A stretch of DNA of 39,810 bases from Paulinella micropora (Eukaryota > Cercozoa > Imbricatea > Euglyphida). Below the pieces are notes generated by a model. It searched no databases and had not been told where the DNA came from. It saw only the letters and a list, made by a program, of their open reading frames with translations. Every line of letters begins with the position of its first letter. Positions within the stretch are counted from its first letter, which is position 1. A program made the position numbers and the translations under genes. The stretch is taken from the NCBI GenBank assembly GCA_009731375.1, contig BJOX01000124.1, positions 640,337 to 680,146 on the forward strand. The letters run 5' to 3'. Positions 1 through 10,631 of this stretch are shown one piece after another.

Positions 1-234
1 CCCAGCAACCTCTTGCAAGACGTCACCGAATGTGCAAGTGCATACACCAAGCGCGGTTGCTAGAGCTGCCTCGAAACCCCACCCATAACAATCTGGTGTC
101 TGCTGGGTCCTGGGCTATCAACCAGCATATGCGGAGTTTAAGATCTTTTACGCGCGCAACGACCCTCCTCCCCAGCATCTACCACCAAAGGGTTGTGAGT
201 TGGCGTCACAGTTTAACGCCTTGAGGCCATAGGG

Positions 235-239
<5 letters not shown>
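1..239. other. Unique sequence, possible last exon of a minus-strand gene
   Basis: Non-repetitive. On the minus strand a TTCAG acceptor-like site follows the (TTA)n tract at about 235. After it runs an open frame of 28 codons (PYGLKALNCDAN at its start) that ends in TAA near 150. It is in phase 0 with the candidate exon at 453-554, so it could be the next and last exon of the same gene. No family is recognised, and chance cannot be excluded. Confidence 0.25.
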
Positions 240-328
<89 letters not shown>

Positions 329-440
329 TTGACAAAGACATTATCATCATCATCATCATCATCATCATCAACAACAATAACAACAACAACAACAGCAATA
401 ACAACAACAATAACAACAACAACAATAGGAGCAACAAGCA
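240..440. repeat. (TAA)n, (CAT)n, (CAA)n microsatellite block
   Basis: Pure TAA repeats run to about 325. A short CAT array (346-370) and degenerate CAA/CAG-type repeats follow. It would be an intron if the minus-strand exon at 453-554 is real. Confidence 0.95.
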
Positions 441-452
441 AGAGCAACAGAC

Positions 453-554
453 CTGTGTCTCGAGCCGGTCGCGTTCTTCCAGGATAGCTGTCAGTCTGCC
501 CTCCACGTCTGCAGCAGCCACCTTGTCCACTGTCACCATCGCCTGATGCCCGTC
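453..554 (-). CDS. Candidate internal exon, coiled-coil-like protein
   Basis: Read on the minus strand, a TTGCTAG acceptor (559-555) precedes 34 open codons that end in ACACAG before a GTCTGT donor (452-451). The peptide starts DGHQAMVTVDKV and ends in a charged heptad-like stretch (EGRLTAILEERDRLETQ), typical of a coiled coil. Both ends are phase 0. The composition looks coding, unlike the surrounding repeats, and the donor has the same GTC form as most donors of the adenylosuccinate synthase gene. An alternative start is the internal ATG at 539. No family is recognised. The call rests only on splice-site placement and codon character. Confidence 0.42.
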
Positions 555-589
555 CTAGCAACGTGGTGGCACATGCGCACGTGTTCAAG

Positions 590-706
590 GGCATGGATGG
601 ATGGGTGGATTGATGGATGGTTGGATGGATGGATGATGGATTGATGGATGGATGGATGGATGGATGGATGGATAAACTAAACTACAAACTAAACACCGAT
701 TGGCTT

Positions 707-787
<81 letters not shown>

Positions 788-810
788 CACTACTACTACC
801 ACTACTACTA

Positions 811-863
<53 letters not shown>
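590..863. repeat. (GGAT)n and (TAC)n arrays
   Basis: A GGAT/GATG array with single-base variants covers about 592-672. After 35 unique bases a TAC array follows (709-863) with a few CAC interruptions. Confidence 0.95.
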
Positions 864-864
<1 letters not shown>

Positions 865-1096
865 TCTACCACAGTGATTGCATTTTACGACTTGCGACTT
901 CTAAATTACCACGGCTACCTGTTTCTATTACAACTCCAAAATTGATTGTCTTGATCTTGCAAATAAAACGAACGGAGAGAGGAACGGGATGAAAGGTAGA
1001 TCTTATGCCTAATCAACTATTACCATATTTGAGGCAACACGGCGGCGGACCCGACAAACTGGCCAAGGATGCTTTCTTTGGCCTGCCAGACTAATT
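864..1096. other. Unique spacer with a 29-codon open frame
   Basis: About 230 non-repetitive bases between trinucleotide arrays. On the plus strand ATG 1005 to TAA 1094 encodes 29 residues ending DKLAKDAFFGLPD, which is coding-like in composition. It could be a short ORF or a terminal exon entered at a nearby AG. No family is recognised and nothing else is seen here. Confidence 0.25.
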
Positions 1097-1100
1097 GTAA

Positions 1101-1171
<71 letters not shown>

Positions 1172-1187
1172 ATAGTGAGTAGTGGTA

Positions 1188-1260
<73 letters not shown>

Positions 1261-1288
1261 CAGTAGTAGAGTAGTAGTAGTAGTAGTG

Positions 1289-1344
<56 letters not shown>

Positions 1345-1412
1345 CTGTGGTCGTAGGAGTAGTAGTCGTAGGAGTAGTAGTCGTAGGAGTAGTAGTCGTA
1401 GGAGTAGTAGTC

Positions 1413-1458
<46 letters not shown>

Positions 1459-1484
1459 AGTAGTAGTAGTAGTAGGTAGTAGTG

Positions 1485-1544
<60 letters not shown>

Positions 1545-1620
1545 ACTAGTCGTAGTAGTAGTCGTAGTGGTAGTGGTCGTAGGAGTAGTCGTAGTACTAG
1601 TAGTAGTCGTAGTAGTAGTC

Positions 1621-1681
<61 letters not shown>

Positions 1682-1704
1682 AAGTAGTAGTAGTAGTAGT
1701 AGTC

Positions 1705-1764
<60 letters not shown>

Positions 1765-1814
1765 AGTAGTAGTAGTAGTAGTAGTAGTAGTCGAGTAGTA
1801 GTAGAAGTAGTAGC

Positions 1815-1858
<44 letters not shown>

Positions 1859-1883
1859 CAGCAGCAGCAGCAGCAGCAGTAGC

Positions 1884-1951
<68 letters not shown>

Positions 1952-1997
1952 AAGTAGAAATAGAAGTAGTAGTAGGAGTACTAGGAGTACTAGTAGT

Positions 1998-2072
<75 letters not shown>

Positions 2073-2109
2073 TAGTAGTAGTAGTAGTAGTAGTAGTGGT
2101 AGTAGTAGT

Positions 2110-2169
<60 letters not shown>

Positions 2170-2170
2170 C

Positions 2171-2229
<59 letters not shown>

Positions 2230-2235
2230 TAGTAG
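1097..2235. repeat. 1.1-kb (TAG)n array with variant blocks
   Basis: Nearly continuous TAG repeats with local expansions of variants, such as a TCGTAGGAGTAG block repeated about four times near 1350-1410, CAG runs (1857-1878) and single-base frame slips. Long frames through it are repeat artefacts (poly-Ser, Val, Leu). Confidence 0.97.
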
Positions 2236-2271
2236 AGTCACCATCTAGTTAAATCAATAGCTCTTGATTTA

Positions 2272-2320
<49 letters not shown>

Positions 2321-2374
2321 GGATTTAATGAAGTTAATTTAACTTAACTTCTGGTCATCCATACAAATCTTTAG
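2236..2374. mobile_element. TAG-tailed retroposon, two broken pieces in opposite orientation
   Basis: 2236-2268 carries the 5' half of the element seen whole at 2947-3047 (GTCACCATCTAGTTAAATC onward). 2317-2374 carries its 3' half inverted. Read on the minus strand the second piece ends in CCTAGTAG(TAG)n, which appears as (ACT)n at 2273-2318 on the plus strand. The tail polarity is therefore kept. Confidence 0.7.
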
Positions 2375-2425
<51 letters not shown>

Positions 2426-2946
2426 AGAATATAACACTTTCAACATATATATATAAATATATATATTATATATATTTATGTATATATATAATATATAGTA
2501 CTGAGTGAGAATATAACTCTTTCAACATATATATACATATATATATATTATATTATTATATATATTNNNNNNNNNNGAATATAACTCTTTCAACATATAT
2601 ATACATATATATATATATTATATTATTATATATATTTCCGATTTTTTTTTTTTTTCTCGTTCCTCACTGAACTAGAACTTTACTTTGACTTCATAAAAGA
2701 TTAATCTAATATATATATATATATATATATATCTATATATATATATATATTAATATATATATACATATATATATATTTGTTAATTCCATATAGATTTATT
2801 ATTATTGTTATTACTATTTTATTATTATTATATTATTATTATTTATTATTATTTTATTTTATTTTAATATTTTTAATCTAAGTCATTTTATTTTAATACT
2901 TTAATATTTTGATAATTTCTCATTACCTTTAATAACTTGAGACGTA
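2375..2946. repeat. (TAG)n, then AT-rich triplicated unit
   Basis: After a TAG run to about 2424, a unit GAATATAAC-CTTTCAACATATATA with a TA-rich tail occurs three times (from about 2425, 2508 and 2577). A 10-N gap (2567-2576) interrupts it. T-rich DNA with TTTTATTTTA-type repeats continues to 2946 and resembles the DNA before the retroposon copies at 4796 and 5539. It may be the 5' part of a longer element. Confidence 0.75.
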
Positions 2947-3044
2947 GGTCACCATCTAGTTAAATCAATAGCTCTTGAGCTAACGATTTGTATGGATAGA
3001 CCAGAGGTTAAATTGTTAACTTCATTAAACCGAAGGCCTAGGCC

Positions 3045-3047
<3 letters not shown>
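2947..3047 (+). mobile_element. TAG-tailed retroposon, complete core copy
   Basis: A core of about 100 bp starts GGTCACCATCTAG, contains the hairpin TAGCTC-TT-GAGCTA, and ends in the palindrome AGGCCTAGGCCT followed directly by (TAG)n. It matches copies at 4796-4896 and 5539-5643 almost base for base. A short core, a conserved 3' end and a simple-repeat tail fit a SINE or a LINE 3' end. No tRNA-type A or B box is seen. Confidence 0.72.
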
Positions 3048-3089
<42 letters not shown>

Positions 3090-3161
3090 GTAGTAGTAGT
3101 AGTAGTAGTACCAGCAGAAGCAGCAGTAGTGGTAGTAGTAGTAGTAGTAGCAGCAGTATCG

Positions 3162-3194
<33 letters not shown>

Positions 3195-3216
3195 ATAGTA
3201 GTAGTAGTAGTAGTAG
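3048..3216. repeat. (TAG)n tail array
   Basis: TAG repeats with CAG and GGTAG interruptions continue from the retroposon terminus up to the coding fragment. Confidence 0.95.
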
Positions 3217-3590
3217 TACAACCCGGAAACAGCAAAAACCACGCCTGCGATAAAAGTCCGGTTTGCAAGTAATCAGCTGAAGAAAAATTTCGTCCGGTAC
3301 GATAAATCTTCGCATCCCCAGCACAAGCAAATCTCGCAAATCACGCCACGCTTGCAGAATTACACGGGTAAAGATTACCACATCATGTGTAAAGAGAGCT
3401 TGTCACCTGAAACACGCAAACTCCTTGACCACACAAAGCAACTCATGAAGGACTACCCAAATTTCGTGGCAGCAGTGTGGACCACAGATGGTGAGATATA
3501 TCTACGCCCACGAGAGAGTGAGAACAGATTTAAGATCCAACGCTTGACTCATATTCGATACTTGAAGAACCACTTCAAGAACTGTGAGTC
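3217..3590 (+). pseudogene. LINE ORF1-like / baculovirus FP-like domain, partial
   Basis: One open frame runs from after an in-frame TAG at 3214 into the gap at 3591. In order it shows a strand-like segment (AIKVRFASNQLKKNFVRYD), a helix start (ESLSPETRKLLDHTKQL) and the hallmark block AVWTTDGEIYLRPRE. This order (KVxF segment, LTPETRKLL-type helix, F-x-W-T-x-DGKI-x-x-R block) is the C-terminal domain shared by baculovirus FP proteins and ORF1-like proteins of many non-LTR retrotransposons. No start codon or N-terminal half is present: the upstream side is TAG repeat and the downstream side is a gap. It is most likely a retrotransposon fragment. A cellular gene fragment is less likely. Confidence 0.5.
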
Positions 3591-3685
3591 NNNNNNNNNN
3601 NNNNNNNNNNNNNNNNNNNNNNNNNNNNNNNNNNNNNNNNNNNNNNNNNNNNNNNNNNNNNNNNNNNNNNNNNNNNNNNNNNNNN
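3591..3685. other. Assembly gap (95 N)
   Basis: Run of N that cuts the ORF1-like fragment on its left and abuts (TAG)n on its right. Confidence 0.99.
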
Positions 3686-3838
<153 letters not shown>

Positions 3839-4324
3839 TTTAATAGGAAAAGCAGCCTTTTTGTAAAGATATTTTGTGATCACAGACGCCCACAGACAAA
3901 ATCAGAGAATCCAGATGCAAGAACACTGACAAGTCCCCAGATTGAAAAGAAAAAGTAATGATTTCCGGAGCTGGCGTCCCTGAAGCGGAATGCACCATGA
4001 ACGGATGAATGACCACCACAAAGAGATGGACAAACGGTGGTTCCAACGACAAGGAACAGAAGAAGCGGTGCAAGGGGGCACCCACATAGCAAAAGGGTAC
4101 GGCCGACACAAAAAATCTCAATTCGCTCCATTTTCGGCTGGTTGTAGAACTGGTTGTTCTATACATTACTTGTTTCATACTCACACAAAAGTTTGTCTCA
4201 GTAGTTAATGCAAGAATGTTCCGGTCTATGTCCTGCATTTGCAGACATATCTTTGTTTCTACGTCTTCTCTTTCTCTTTTTTGTTGCTTCTGAAGAAAGA
4301 AGATTCAAATGAAGATCTAAATAT
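3839..4324. other. Unique sequence, no gene recognised
   Basis: Non-repetitive. Frames of 132 codons (minus strand) and 72 codons (plus strand) exist, but neither shows a known motif or coherent composition. Confidence 0.5.
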
Positions 4325-4632
<308 letters not shown>

Positions 4633-4896
4633 ATAACCTTTTCGTCATTTTATTTTACTTTATTTTCATTTTCTTATTTTTTATTTTTCTATTTTATTTC
4701 TATTTTTACCTTAATACTTTCAATCTATTTTATTTTAATGTTTTAATTTTTTTAATAATTTAATTTTTTCATTATTCTCAATCATTTGAGAAGTAGGTCA
4801 CCATCTAGTTTTCTCAATAGCTCTTGAGCTAACGATTTGTATGGATGACCAGAGGTTAAATTTCTTAACTTCATTAAATCGAAGGCCTAGGCCTAG
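4633..4896 (+). mobile_element. TAG-tailed retroposon with AT-rich 5' extension
   Basis: The core copy lies at 4796-4896. The preceding bases (AACCTTTTCGTCATTTTAT onward) match 5380-5538 almost exactly, so the repeated unit is at least 260 bp rather than the 100-bp core alone. A TTAAAT-to-TTTTCT change distinguishes this copy near 4810. Confidence 0.75.
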
Positions 4897-4961
4897 TAGT
4901 AGTAGCTCCATCCCCCTCTCTCTCTGTCTCTCTCTCTCTCCCTCTCTCTTCCTCTCTCTCC

Positions 4962-5032
<71 letters not shown>

Positions 5033-5051
5033 CCCCCCCCCNNNNNNNNNN
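4897..5051. repeat. (CT)n array ending in poly-C at a 10-N gap
   Basis: After a few TAG units, CT repeats with CCT/TTC interruptions end in about 12 C residues at the gap 5042-5051. Confidence 0.95.
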
Positions 5052-5330
5052 CTCTCAACCTCCCCCCAATATCCTGGAAATTTCTTATACCAATCATGAC
5101 CGATGGTTGGTGGGATAGCAATAGCTAGCATAGCTAATTGTTAGCGCTGTAGATAACAGGACTTTATTACCCCAATGAAAGAAACCCTAAACGGTTTGTC
5201 CACGTTTAATGTTTCTTAGTGGTCGTTGGGATCTCTATCTTTCCCTTTGTCCCTGCTCTTTTGTCCATATCTTAACCACCTCTCTCTCTCTCTCTCTCTC
5301 TCTAGGATCTCCCTCTCTCTAACTTCATAT
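5052..5330. other. Short unique stretch and (CT)n
   Basis: 5052-5275 is non-repetitive with no recognisable frame. A CT run follows (5280-5303). Confidence 0.6.
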
Positions 5331-5643
5331 ATATATGTATTATATATATATGCATATACATATATATATATATATATAACCTTTTCGTCATTTTATATTA
5401 CCCTATTTTTATTTTCTTATTTTTTATTTTCTATTTTATTTCTATTTTTACCTTAATACTTTCAATCTATTTTATTTTAATGTTTTAATTTTTTTAATAA
5501 TTTAATTTTTTTCATTATTCTTAATAATTTGAGAAGTAGGTCACCATCTAGTTAAATCAATAGCTCTTGAGCTAACGATTTGCATGCATGGATGACCAGA
5601 GGTTAAATTTCTTAACTTCATTAAATCGAAGGCCTAGGCCTAG
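5331..5643 (+). mobile_element. TAG-tailed retroposon, second extended copy
   Basis: It repeats the unit at 4560-4896: TA tract, AACCTTTTCGTCATTTTAT, T-rich DNA, then the core 5539-5643 ending AAGGCCTAGGCCTAG(TAG)n. A 4-base GCAT insertion separates it from the other copies inside GATTTGTATGGATGACC. Confidence 0.78.
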
Positions 5644-5653
5644 TAGTAGTAGC

Positions 5654-5693
<40 letters not shown>

Positions 5694-5950
5694 CTAGTAG
5701 TAGGTAGGTAAGTAGGTAAGTAAGTAGGTAGGTAGGTAGGTAGGTAGGTAGGTAAGTAGGTAAGTAGTAGTAATAGTAGTAGTAGTAGGTAGGTAGGTAG
5801 GTAGGTAGGTAGGTAGGTAGTAGGTAGTAGGTAGTAGGTAGTAGGTAGTAGGTGGTAGGTGGTAGTAGGTAGTAGGTAGTAGGTAGTAGGTAGTAGGTAG
5901 TAGATGGTAGGTGGTAGTAGGTAGTAGGTAGTAGGTAGTAGGTAGTAGTA

Positions 5951-5982
<32 letters not shown>

Positions 5983-6131
5983 TAGTTCTTTATCTTTCTC
6001 GTGATTTTTTTTTTTTTCCCACGAAGCTGGAACGTTATTTAATTTCATAACAGATTATTTTCATAATTTTAATAATCTTTTTATTTTATTTTATTTTATT
6101 TTATTTTAATATTTTCAATCATTTGAGAAGC
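5644..6131. repeat. (TAG)n / (GTAG)n compound array and AT-rich flank
   Basis: TAG repeats alternate with GTAG and GTAGTAG units (5700-5985). T-rich DNA follows with poly-T and TTTTA repeats, resembling 2638-2946 and leading into the next retroposon piece. Confidence 0.92.
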
Positions 6132-6195
6132 AGTCACCATCTAGTTAAATCAATAGCTCTGAACTAGCGATTTGTATGGATGACCAGAGGTTACA
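6132..6195 (+). mobile_element. TAG-tailed retroposon, truncated copy
   Basis: GTCACCATCTAGTTAAATC through GATGACCAGAGGTTA is present. The 3' third is missing and (CTA)n follows directly, so the end was lost to a junction. Confidence 0.65.
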
Positions 6196-6240
<45 letters not shown>

Positions 6241-6277
6241 GCTGCTACTTCTTCTTCTTCTTCTTCTTCTTCTACTT

Positions 6278-6349
<72 letters not shown>

Positions 6350-6406
6350 GGCTAGGCTATGAGAGGTATCTGTTTTTTTCTACTACTACTACTACTACTA
6401 CTACTA

Positions 6407-6467
<61 letters not shown>

Positions 6468-6607
6468 CTACTACTCCTACTACTACTACTGCTACTGCTA
6501 CTGCTACTGCTACTGCTACTGCTACTGCTACTACTACTGCTACTACTACTGCTACTACTACTGCTACTACTACTGCTACTGCTATACTACTACTACTGCA
6601 CTACTAG

Positions 6608-6656
<49 letters not shown>

Positions 6657-6666
6657 GCACTACTAG

Positions 6667-6701
<35 letters not shown>
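6196..6701. repeat. (CTA)n array with CTT and CTG blocks
   Basis: CTA repeats include a CTT block (6247-6272), a CTACTG block (6488-6580) and a duplicated unit around the rare site ACTAGTACTACT (6600 and 6662). Read on the minus strand this is the (TAG)n tail of the inverted element at 6702-6738. Confidence 0.95.
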
Positions 6702-6702
<1 letters not shown>

Positions 6703-6738
6703 TAGGCCTAGGTCTAGGCCTTCGATTTAATGAAGTTA
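6702..6738 (-). mobile_element. TAG-tailed retroposon, inverted 3' end
   Basis: Minus-strand reading gives AACTTCATTAAATCGAAGGCC followed by TAGACCTAGGCCTAGTAG. The tail lies to the left and (TAG)n lies to the right on the plus strand, so two arrays meet at this remnant. Confidence 0.65.
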
Positions 6739-6758
6739 GTAGTAGTAGTAGTAGTAGC

Positions 6759-6800
<42 letters not shown>

Positions 6801-6809
6801 CGTGTAGTG

Positions 6810-6855
<46 letters not shown>

Positions 6856-6870
6856 TAGTAGTAGTAGTAA

Positions 6871-6909
<39 letters not shown>

Positions 6910-6930
6910 CAGTAGTAGTAGTAGTAGTAG
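6739..6930. repeat. (TAG)n array
   Basis: TAG repeats with CAG, TGG and TAA interruptions end exactly at the TGTA start of the LTR. Confidence 0.95.
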
Positions 6931-7645
6931 TGTAACACCCACGGTATACTACATCGTTATTTCGCTATTAGTTTTTACGGGAATTCACTCATGGAAGTGA
7001 TTCCTTGTTATTAAATGTATTTTAAGATGAATTCTTATTACATTTCCGGTTTTGAAGAATACGGAAGTTCCGGTTTTAGTGTTGTATTAGGATAAAGGAT
7101 AAAGGATATGGGGGAAGCTTGGAAGCTTGGACCCCATAGGGCCTTAAATACTATATATTTTATACTTAACCGTTTACCGGAGTGCTGAAGGTTGTTAGGA
7201 TGTAAGTTACACAAAGCTGTGGCATCTTTATTCAGTATTAACCTCCCACACGTTAATAGCGTTGACCCGAACCTTTTGGAAGAAATGTAGTAACCGTTTG
7301 AAGGATAAGGAAAATTTACTGTACGGAAATTCCGTGAAATTTAGCAGTTTTTCACGTAACTGGGAATTTATGGCAAAGAAGTTAAGGGGAATCAAGTTTC
7401 ACTTATGGTTTGTTGTTTGTAGTTATATTTTGGCATTTGTGCAGGTTACGGACGTAACGAATCGTGTCAGTTGATCCGGTCATAGGGACACTCCGTTTTT
7501 AACGGGGTTTTCCCTTTGGCTTGGTGTTTGGGTTCAATTCTGACTTCCCTTTCTATTATTGAAGTGGAGGTTAGCCCTGAACCAGTTGTGTTCATTATTA
7601 AATTATATTTTTCCTTGAGCTGGTAAGACCAGGGGTCTTGCTACA
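6931..7645 (+). mobile_element. LTR of a plus-strand retrotransposon
   Basis: The segment starts TGTAACACCC at the edge of the TAG array and ends GGTCTTGCTACA, giving TGTA...TACA termini and about 715 bp. The next ten bases (TTTGGAGTCC) are the same as those next to the two minus-strand LTRs at 10632 and 16368, which marks the right side as the internal side. It is not visibly homologous to those LTRs. No second copy is present, so it is a 5' LTR with a truncated interior. Confidence 0.6.
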
Positions 7646-7655
7646 TTTGGAGTCC
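7646..7655 (+). promoter_or_regulatory. Putative primer-binding site
   Basis: TTTGGAGTCC follows the LTR's TACA end. The TGGAGTCC part would pair with a tRNA 3' end GGACUCCA, which includes the CCA tail. The identical decamer flanks LTR1 and LTR2 in the opposite orientation. Confidence 0.5.
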
Positions 7656-7757
7656 TTCAAGTTGCCTTTTTCGAACTCATAGGATTCGGAATTTGGAACG
7701 ACACACGCTCTGAGAACAAGCTCAGTCACTGTTGTTGACTGTGTCTTGGTGAGGGTG

Positions 7758-9845
7758 TCAAGTAGCTTCTCTCTGTCTCTTCCAACCGGCAACTCTGTTT
7801 GTGTACGTGGCTTGTGCGCCAACAGGTACACCGCCTGCCTGTGCCGTATGTGCCTCCGTGAGCGAGTCCATGTTTGAGCATGCACTCATCACTTCTTGAA
7901 ACAGTGCTGACGGAGCAACGCTTTGAACCGTATTTTCGAACACGTGTGTCTCGAGGAAGTTCTTGGACTTCACTGAGCTAAACGTCGAGCATTGTTGTAT
8001 GAGCTGAGTAAGCTTACTCGGGTTAACTGTGTGTAACGCCGAAAAGAAATAGAGGATGATCGACTTGCGGCCATAGAATAGCCCATAGGAGGAAACTACC
8101 TCCGTAAGGGTCGCCGCCAAGCCAACAGCACTCCTCAAACTCATCGCCACTGTCTCAAAGATTTCAAATCCTATGAGAGTACCAGTGCAGAGATGCTGGT
8201 ATCCATGAGATTGAAAATATGAAATGAGTGTGGCCACCGCCAGTTCACACTGAGCGTCTAGGCCTGTTGCATTGTTTCTCTTAATCTCCTCCTTCTTTCT
8301 CAAAAACTTGTACTGTGTCAGATCAAATCCCTCCGAGACTAGAGATTGGTCAAAAACAGTAACAAGGGCCTCGTATTCCTGCGTTTCGTCGCAAGGAAAA
8401 GCCTTCATGCAGGCATTGATCTCTTTGAGCTTGCTCAAAAGCGAAGCATCAGAGTCTTTGTCTGAGCTCGTCTTGGCATATAGCATGAGACTTGCCACTC
8501 CTCCTTTCTTCCCCTTGAAGGCATTTATGATGTTCTGTCTGTCCTTCTTCTCCGTGTTTGTGACCACCACCGTAGTTGAGCCCGAGGGTGCAGGGGCTGG
8601 TGGGGCAGGAGCTGGTGGGGTCAAATATGTCGGAGGGTGTGTCTTTGCACCACTCACTTTTGCTTTCATTCTTTCCAGTCTCATCGTCTTCTCGAACTCC
8701 TCATTCTCTTTCGCCTTCTTCTTCTCAGATATCACCAGCTTTTGAGCATGAGTGATAAAGGCCACCAATTCAGAAGCAGATCTGAGAAAATTATATTTCT
8801 CCACATATTGGTCAACACCTGCTTTGTTGGCGACCGGTGGTGCGTTACTAAGTGATTTAAGGACAGAGTGATCCTTGGTAGGAATCCATCTCTTCCATGC
8901 CTCCTTGTGCAGTAACGCACCCATCAACAGTCTGATCTTGGTCAGAACTCTGTCGGTCTTCTCTAACTCATCAATCACAGGATGAGTTTCTCCTGCTGCC
9001 TTAATGCTTTTTTCCATCTCTGCCTTCCCCTCCTCCAAGGCCTTTATTTCCATTGTAAAAAAATGAAATATGCCACTCGAGTTTTTCGAACCCAGATTGG
9101 TCTTCATTTTTGTTACATCGACTGCCTCCTGACCAGTCGCGAGGAATCTGGCCGTTGCTCTTGGGTTTGTGTACTGGAGGTAACCCTCACATCGTGGGCC
9201 GTATGTACGTTCCCAAATCAGGGTTTGAGTGTACACCCCAAAGATAGCATCGAGTAATTCAAGGTGGGTGTGTGTGTCCCCAAACTTGATATGCTGTATC
9301 TTCTTTCTCTCTTCTGGATCAGAGACCAGTTTGCCGAGGAGCTGTGCTGTGTTTGATAATAGGATATAGACATCCTTTTTTGCACGACCTTTCTCTCTTC
9401 TTTGATCCTGAGGGATCCACACATACGTATCCTTCTCTCCCCCCCCCCCCATCTTGTTATCAAACTCTTCTTTAGTGAGTTCATAATGGTCTTGCACCCA
9501 CTGTTGTTCCTCCACTGTGATCTCCTCTCCATCACTATGAATCAAGTCGATCATTTTTCGTCCTCCTCCTCCCGTGTAGGCAGGTGGTAAGGGATTACCA
9601 TATGCTCCTCCTCCTCTCTCTTCTTGTTCAAATCCTCCTTCATCTTCGTCTCCTCCATATTTTCCTTCATCATCCCAGCCCTCTTCTACTCCTCCTCCTA
9701 CTCCTTCATCTCCTCCTCCTCCTTCATTCAATCCTCCTCCTCCTCCTTCATTCAATCCTCTTCCTCCTCCTCCTCCTGCTTCTTCTTCTTCTCTTCTTTG
9801 ATCTGCCTCCGAGAATTCACTCACTTCGGCGGTCTCTGTCGACAT
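7758..9845 (-). CDS. Gag-like structural protein of an LTR retrotransposon, intact
   Basis: An uninterrupted 695-codon frame (ATG at 9845) lies about 780 nt inside the LTR1 primer site on the same strand, where gag belongs. Residues 10-100 are acidic and Gly-rich with a repeated LNEGGGGG unit. PPAY (87-90) closes this tail. Residues 130-400 are a mostly helical charged domain. A Pro/Ala linker (404-421) begins with PPTY (404-407). A second helical domain with several Cys covers about 430-670, followed by a basic tail. No CCHC zinc knuckle, protease or RT motif is seen. PPxY is the late-domain motif of many Gag and matrix proteins. The Gag assignment comes from position, size and these motifs, not from recognised sequence similarity. 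It has no frameshift, unlike the neighbouring pol. Confidence 0.6.
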   Translation of the reverse strand: MSTETAEVSEFSEADQRREEEEAGGGGGRGLNEGGGGGLNEGGGGDEGVGGGVEEGWDDEGKYGGDEDEGGFEQEERGGGAYGNPLPPAYTGGGGRKMIDLIHSDGEEITVEEQQWVQDHYELTKEEFDNKMGGGGEKDTYVWIPQDQRREKGRAKKDVYILLSNTAQLLGKLVSDPEERKKIQHIKFGDTHTHLELLDAIFGVYTQTLIWERTYGPRCEGYLQYTNPRATARFLATGQEAVDVTKMKTNLGSKNSSGIFHFFTMEIKALEEGKAEMEKSIKAAGETHPVIDELEKTDRVLTKIRLLMGALLHKEAWKRWIPTKDHSVLKSLSNAPPVANKAGVDQYVEKYNFLRSASELVAFITHAQKLVISEKKKAKENEEFEKTMRLERMKAKVSGAKTHPPTYLTPPAPAPPAPAPSGSTTVVVTNTEKKDRQNIINAFKGKKGGVASLMLYAKTSSDKDSDASLLSKLKEINACMKAFPCDETQEYEALVTVFDQSLVSEGFDLTQYKFLRKKEEIKRNNATGLDAQCELAVATLISYFQSHGYQHLCTGTLIGFEIFETVAMSLRSAVGLAATLTEVVSSYGLFYGRKSIILYFFSALHTVNPSKLTQLIQQCSTFSSVKSKNFLETHVFENTVQSVAPSALFQEVMSACSNMDSLTEAHTAQAGGVPVGAQATYTNRVAGWKRQREAT

Positions 9846-10120
9846 GATGTCGTAGTAGTGATCAACAGGAGGACAGTGTCAGCTCCTATGTTTGGTTTTT
9901 GTTCGTTTGTGTTCTGTTCCTCCTTCAGTCGATTGACTAGTGAAGAGAGAAACTAATAGAGAGGGTAGGATAAGATTCCCTGTCCTCTATGAAACACTGT
10001 TTGTATGTTTGTTTTTGTTTGAGAAAAATAGTCTTTGAGACTTTCTCCGATTTCTTGTTCTCCTTACTCAGATTACTTTCTCCTCCTTCTTTTCTATATT
10101 GTATCTAGTATGAGGCACTT

Positions 10121-10631
10121 GGACCTACACACAGATAGTAATAGAGAAGCTAGAAAAGCTCTCCTTGAGAAGTCGACAGTCGGTCGGATAGGTTCTCAGA
10201 CCTACCTTTAGAAAACGATCAGAGATTTGCAAAAATACTCTGACGTATGTGTGAGATAATGCAGATAAATGCACAAACTAGAAGGGTAGAGTGTTGTGCT
10301 CCTGTCCCTATGCTTGTTTGTGTTTTGTGTGTGTTCCTTCACTCTTCTGTCCACCTCCTTCTTCTTGGTCTCTGTGTGAGAACAGCAAGAACGACAGAGA
10401 GTTTGTATCTGATGTCTCCTTGTGAGCACACAGATACTGATTGGGCTAGAGGGTACGAGACACCTGCTTGAGACCAATCAAATTATTTGTTTTGTGAAAG
10501 AGTTATGAGGGAGCTGTGTTGGAGTATTTGTTTTCGTCTGACGTCCCCGTGTGAGACAGGTCAGTGAAAATTCACTCTGTTGCCTGTGTGGCAAAGCAGA
10601 AAGAAATCACCCTAGTGATGTGGACTCCAAA
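10121..10631 (-). other. Leader of the Gag-encoding element
   Basis: The minus-strand leader starts at the primer site (10631-10622) and matches the other element's leader in two blocks: 10305-10631 with 16080-16367, and 10121-10305 with 14226-14410. Homology stops at a TGTGTAG that is followed by GTCC here and by GGCC in the other copy. Between 10120 and the Gag start there is unique, purine-biased DNA on the minus strand. Confidence 0.6.
10622..10631 (-). promoter_or_regulatory. Putative primer-binding site next to LTR1
   Basis: On the minus strand TTTGGAGTCC directly follows the LTR end GGCATTACA. It is the same decamer as at 7646 and 16367. Confidence 0.5.

Noticed and set aside
3839-4240. 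132-codon minus-strand frame
   Set aside because: No start context, motif or compositional sign of coding, and it overlaps other open frames on both strands.
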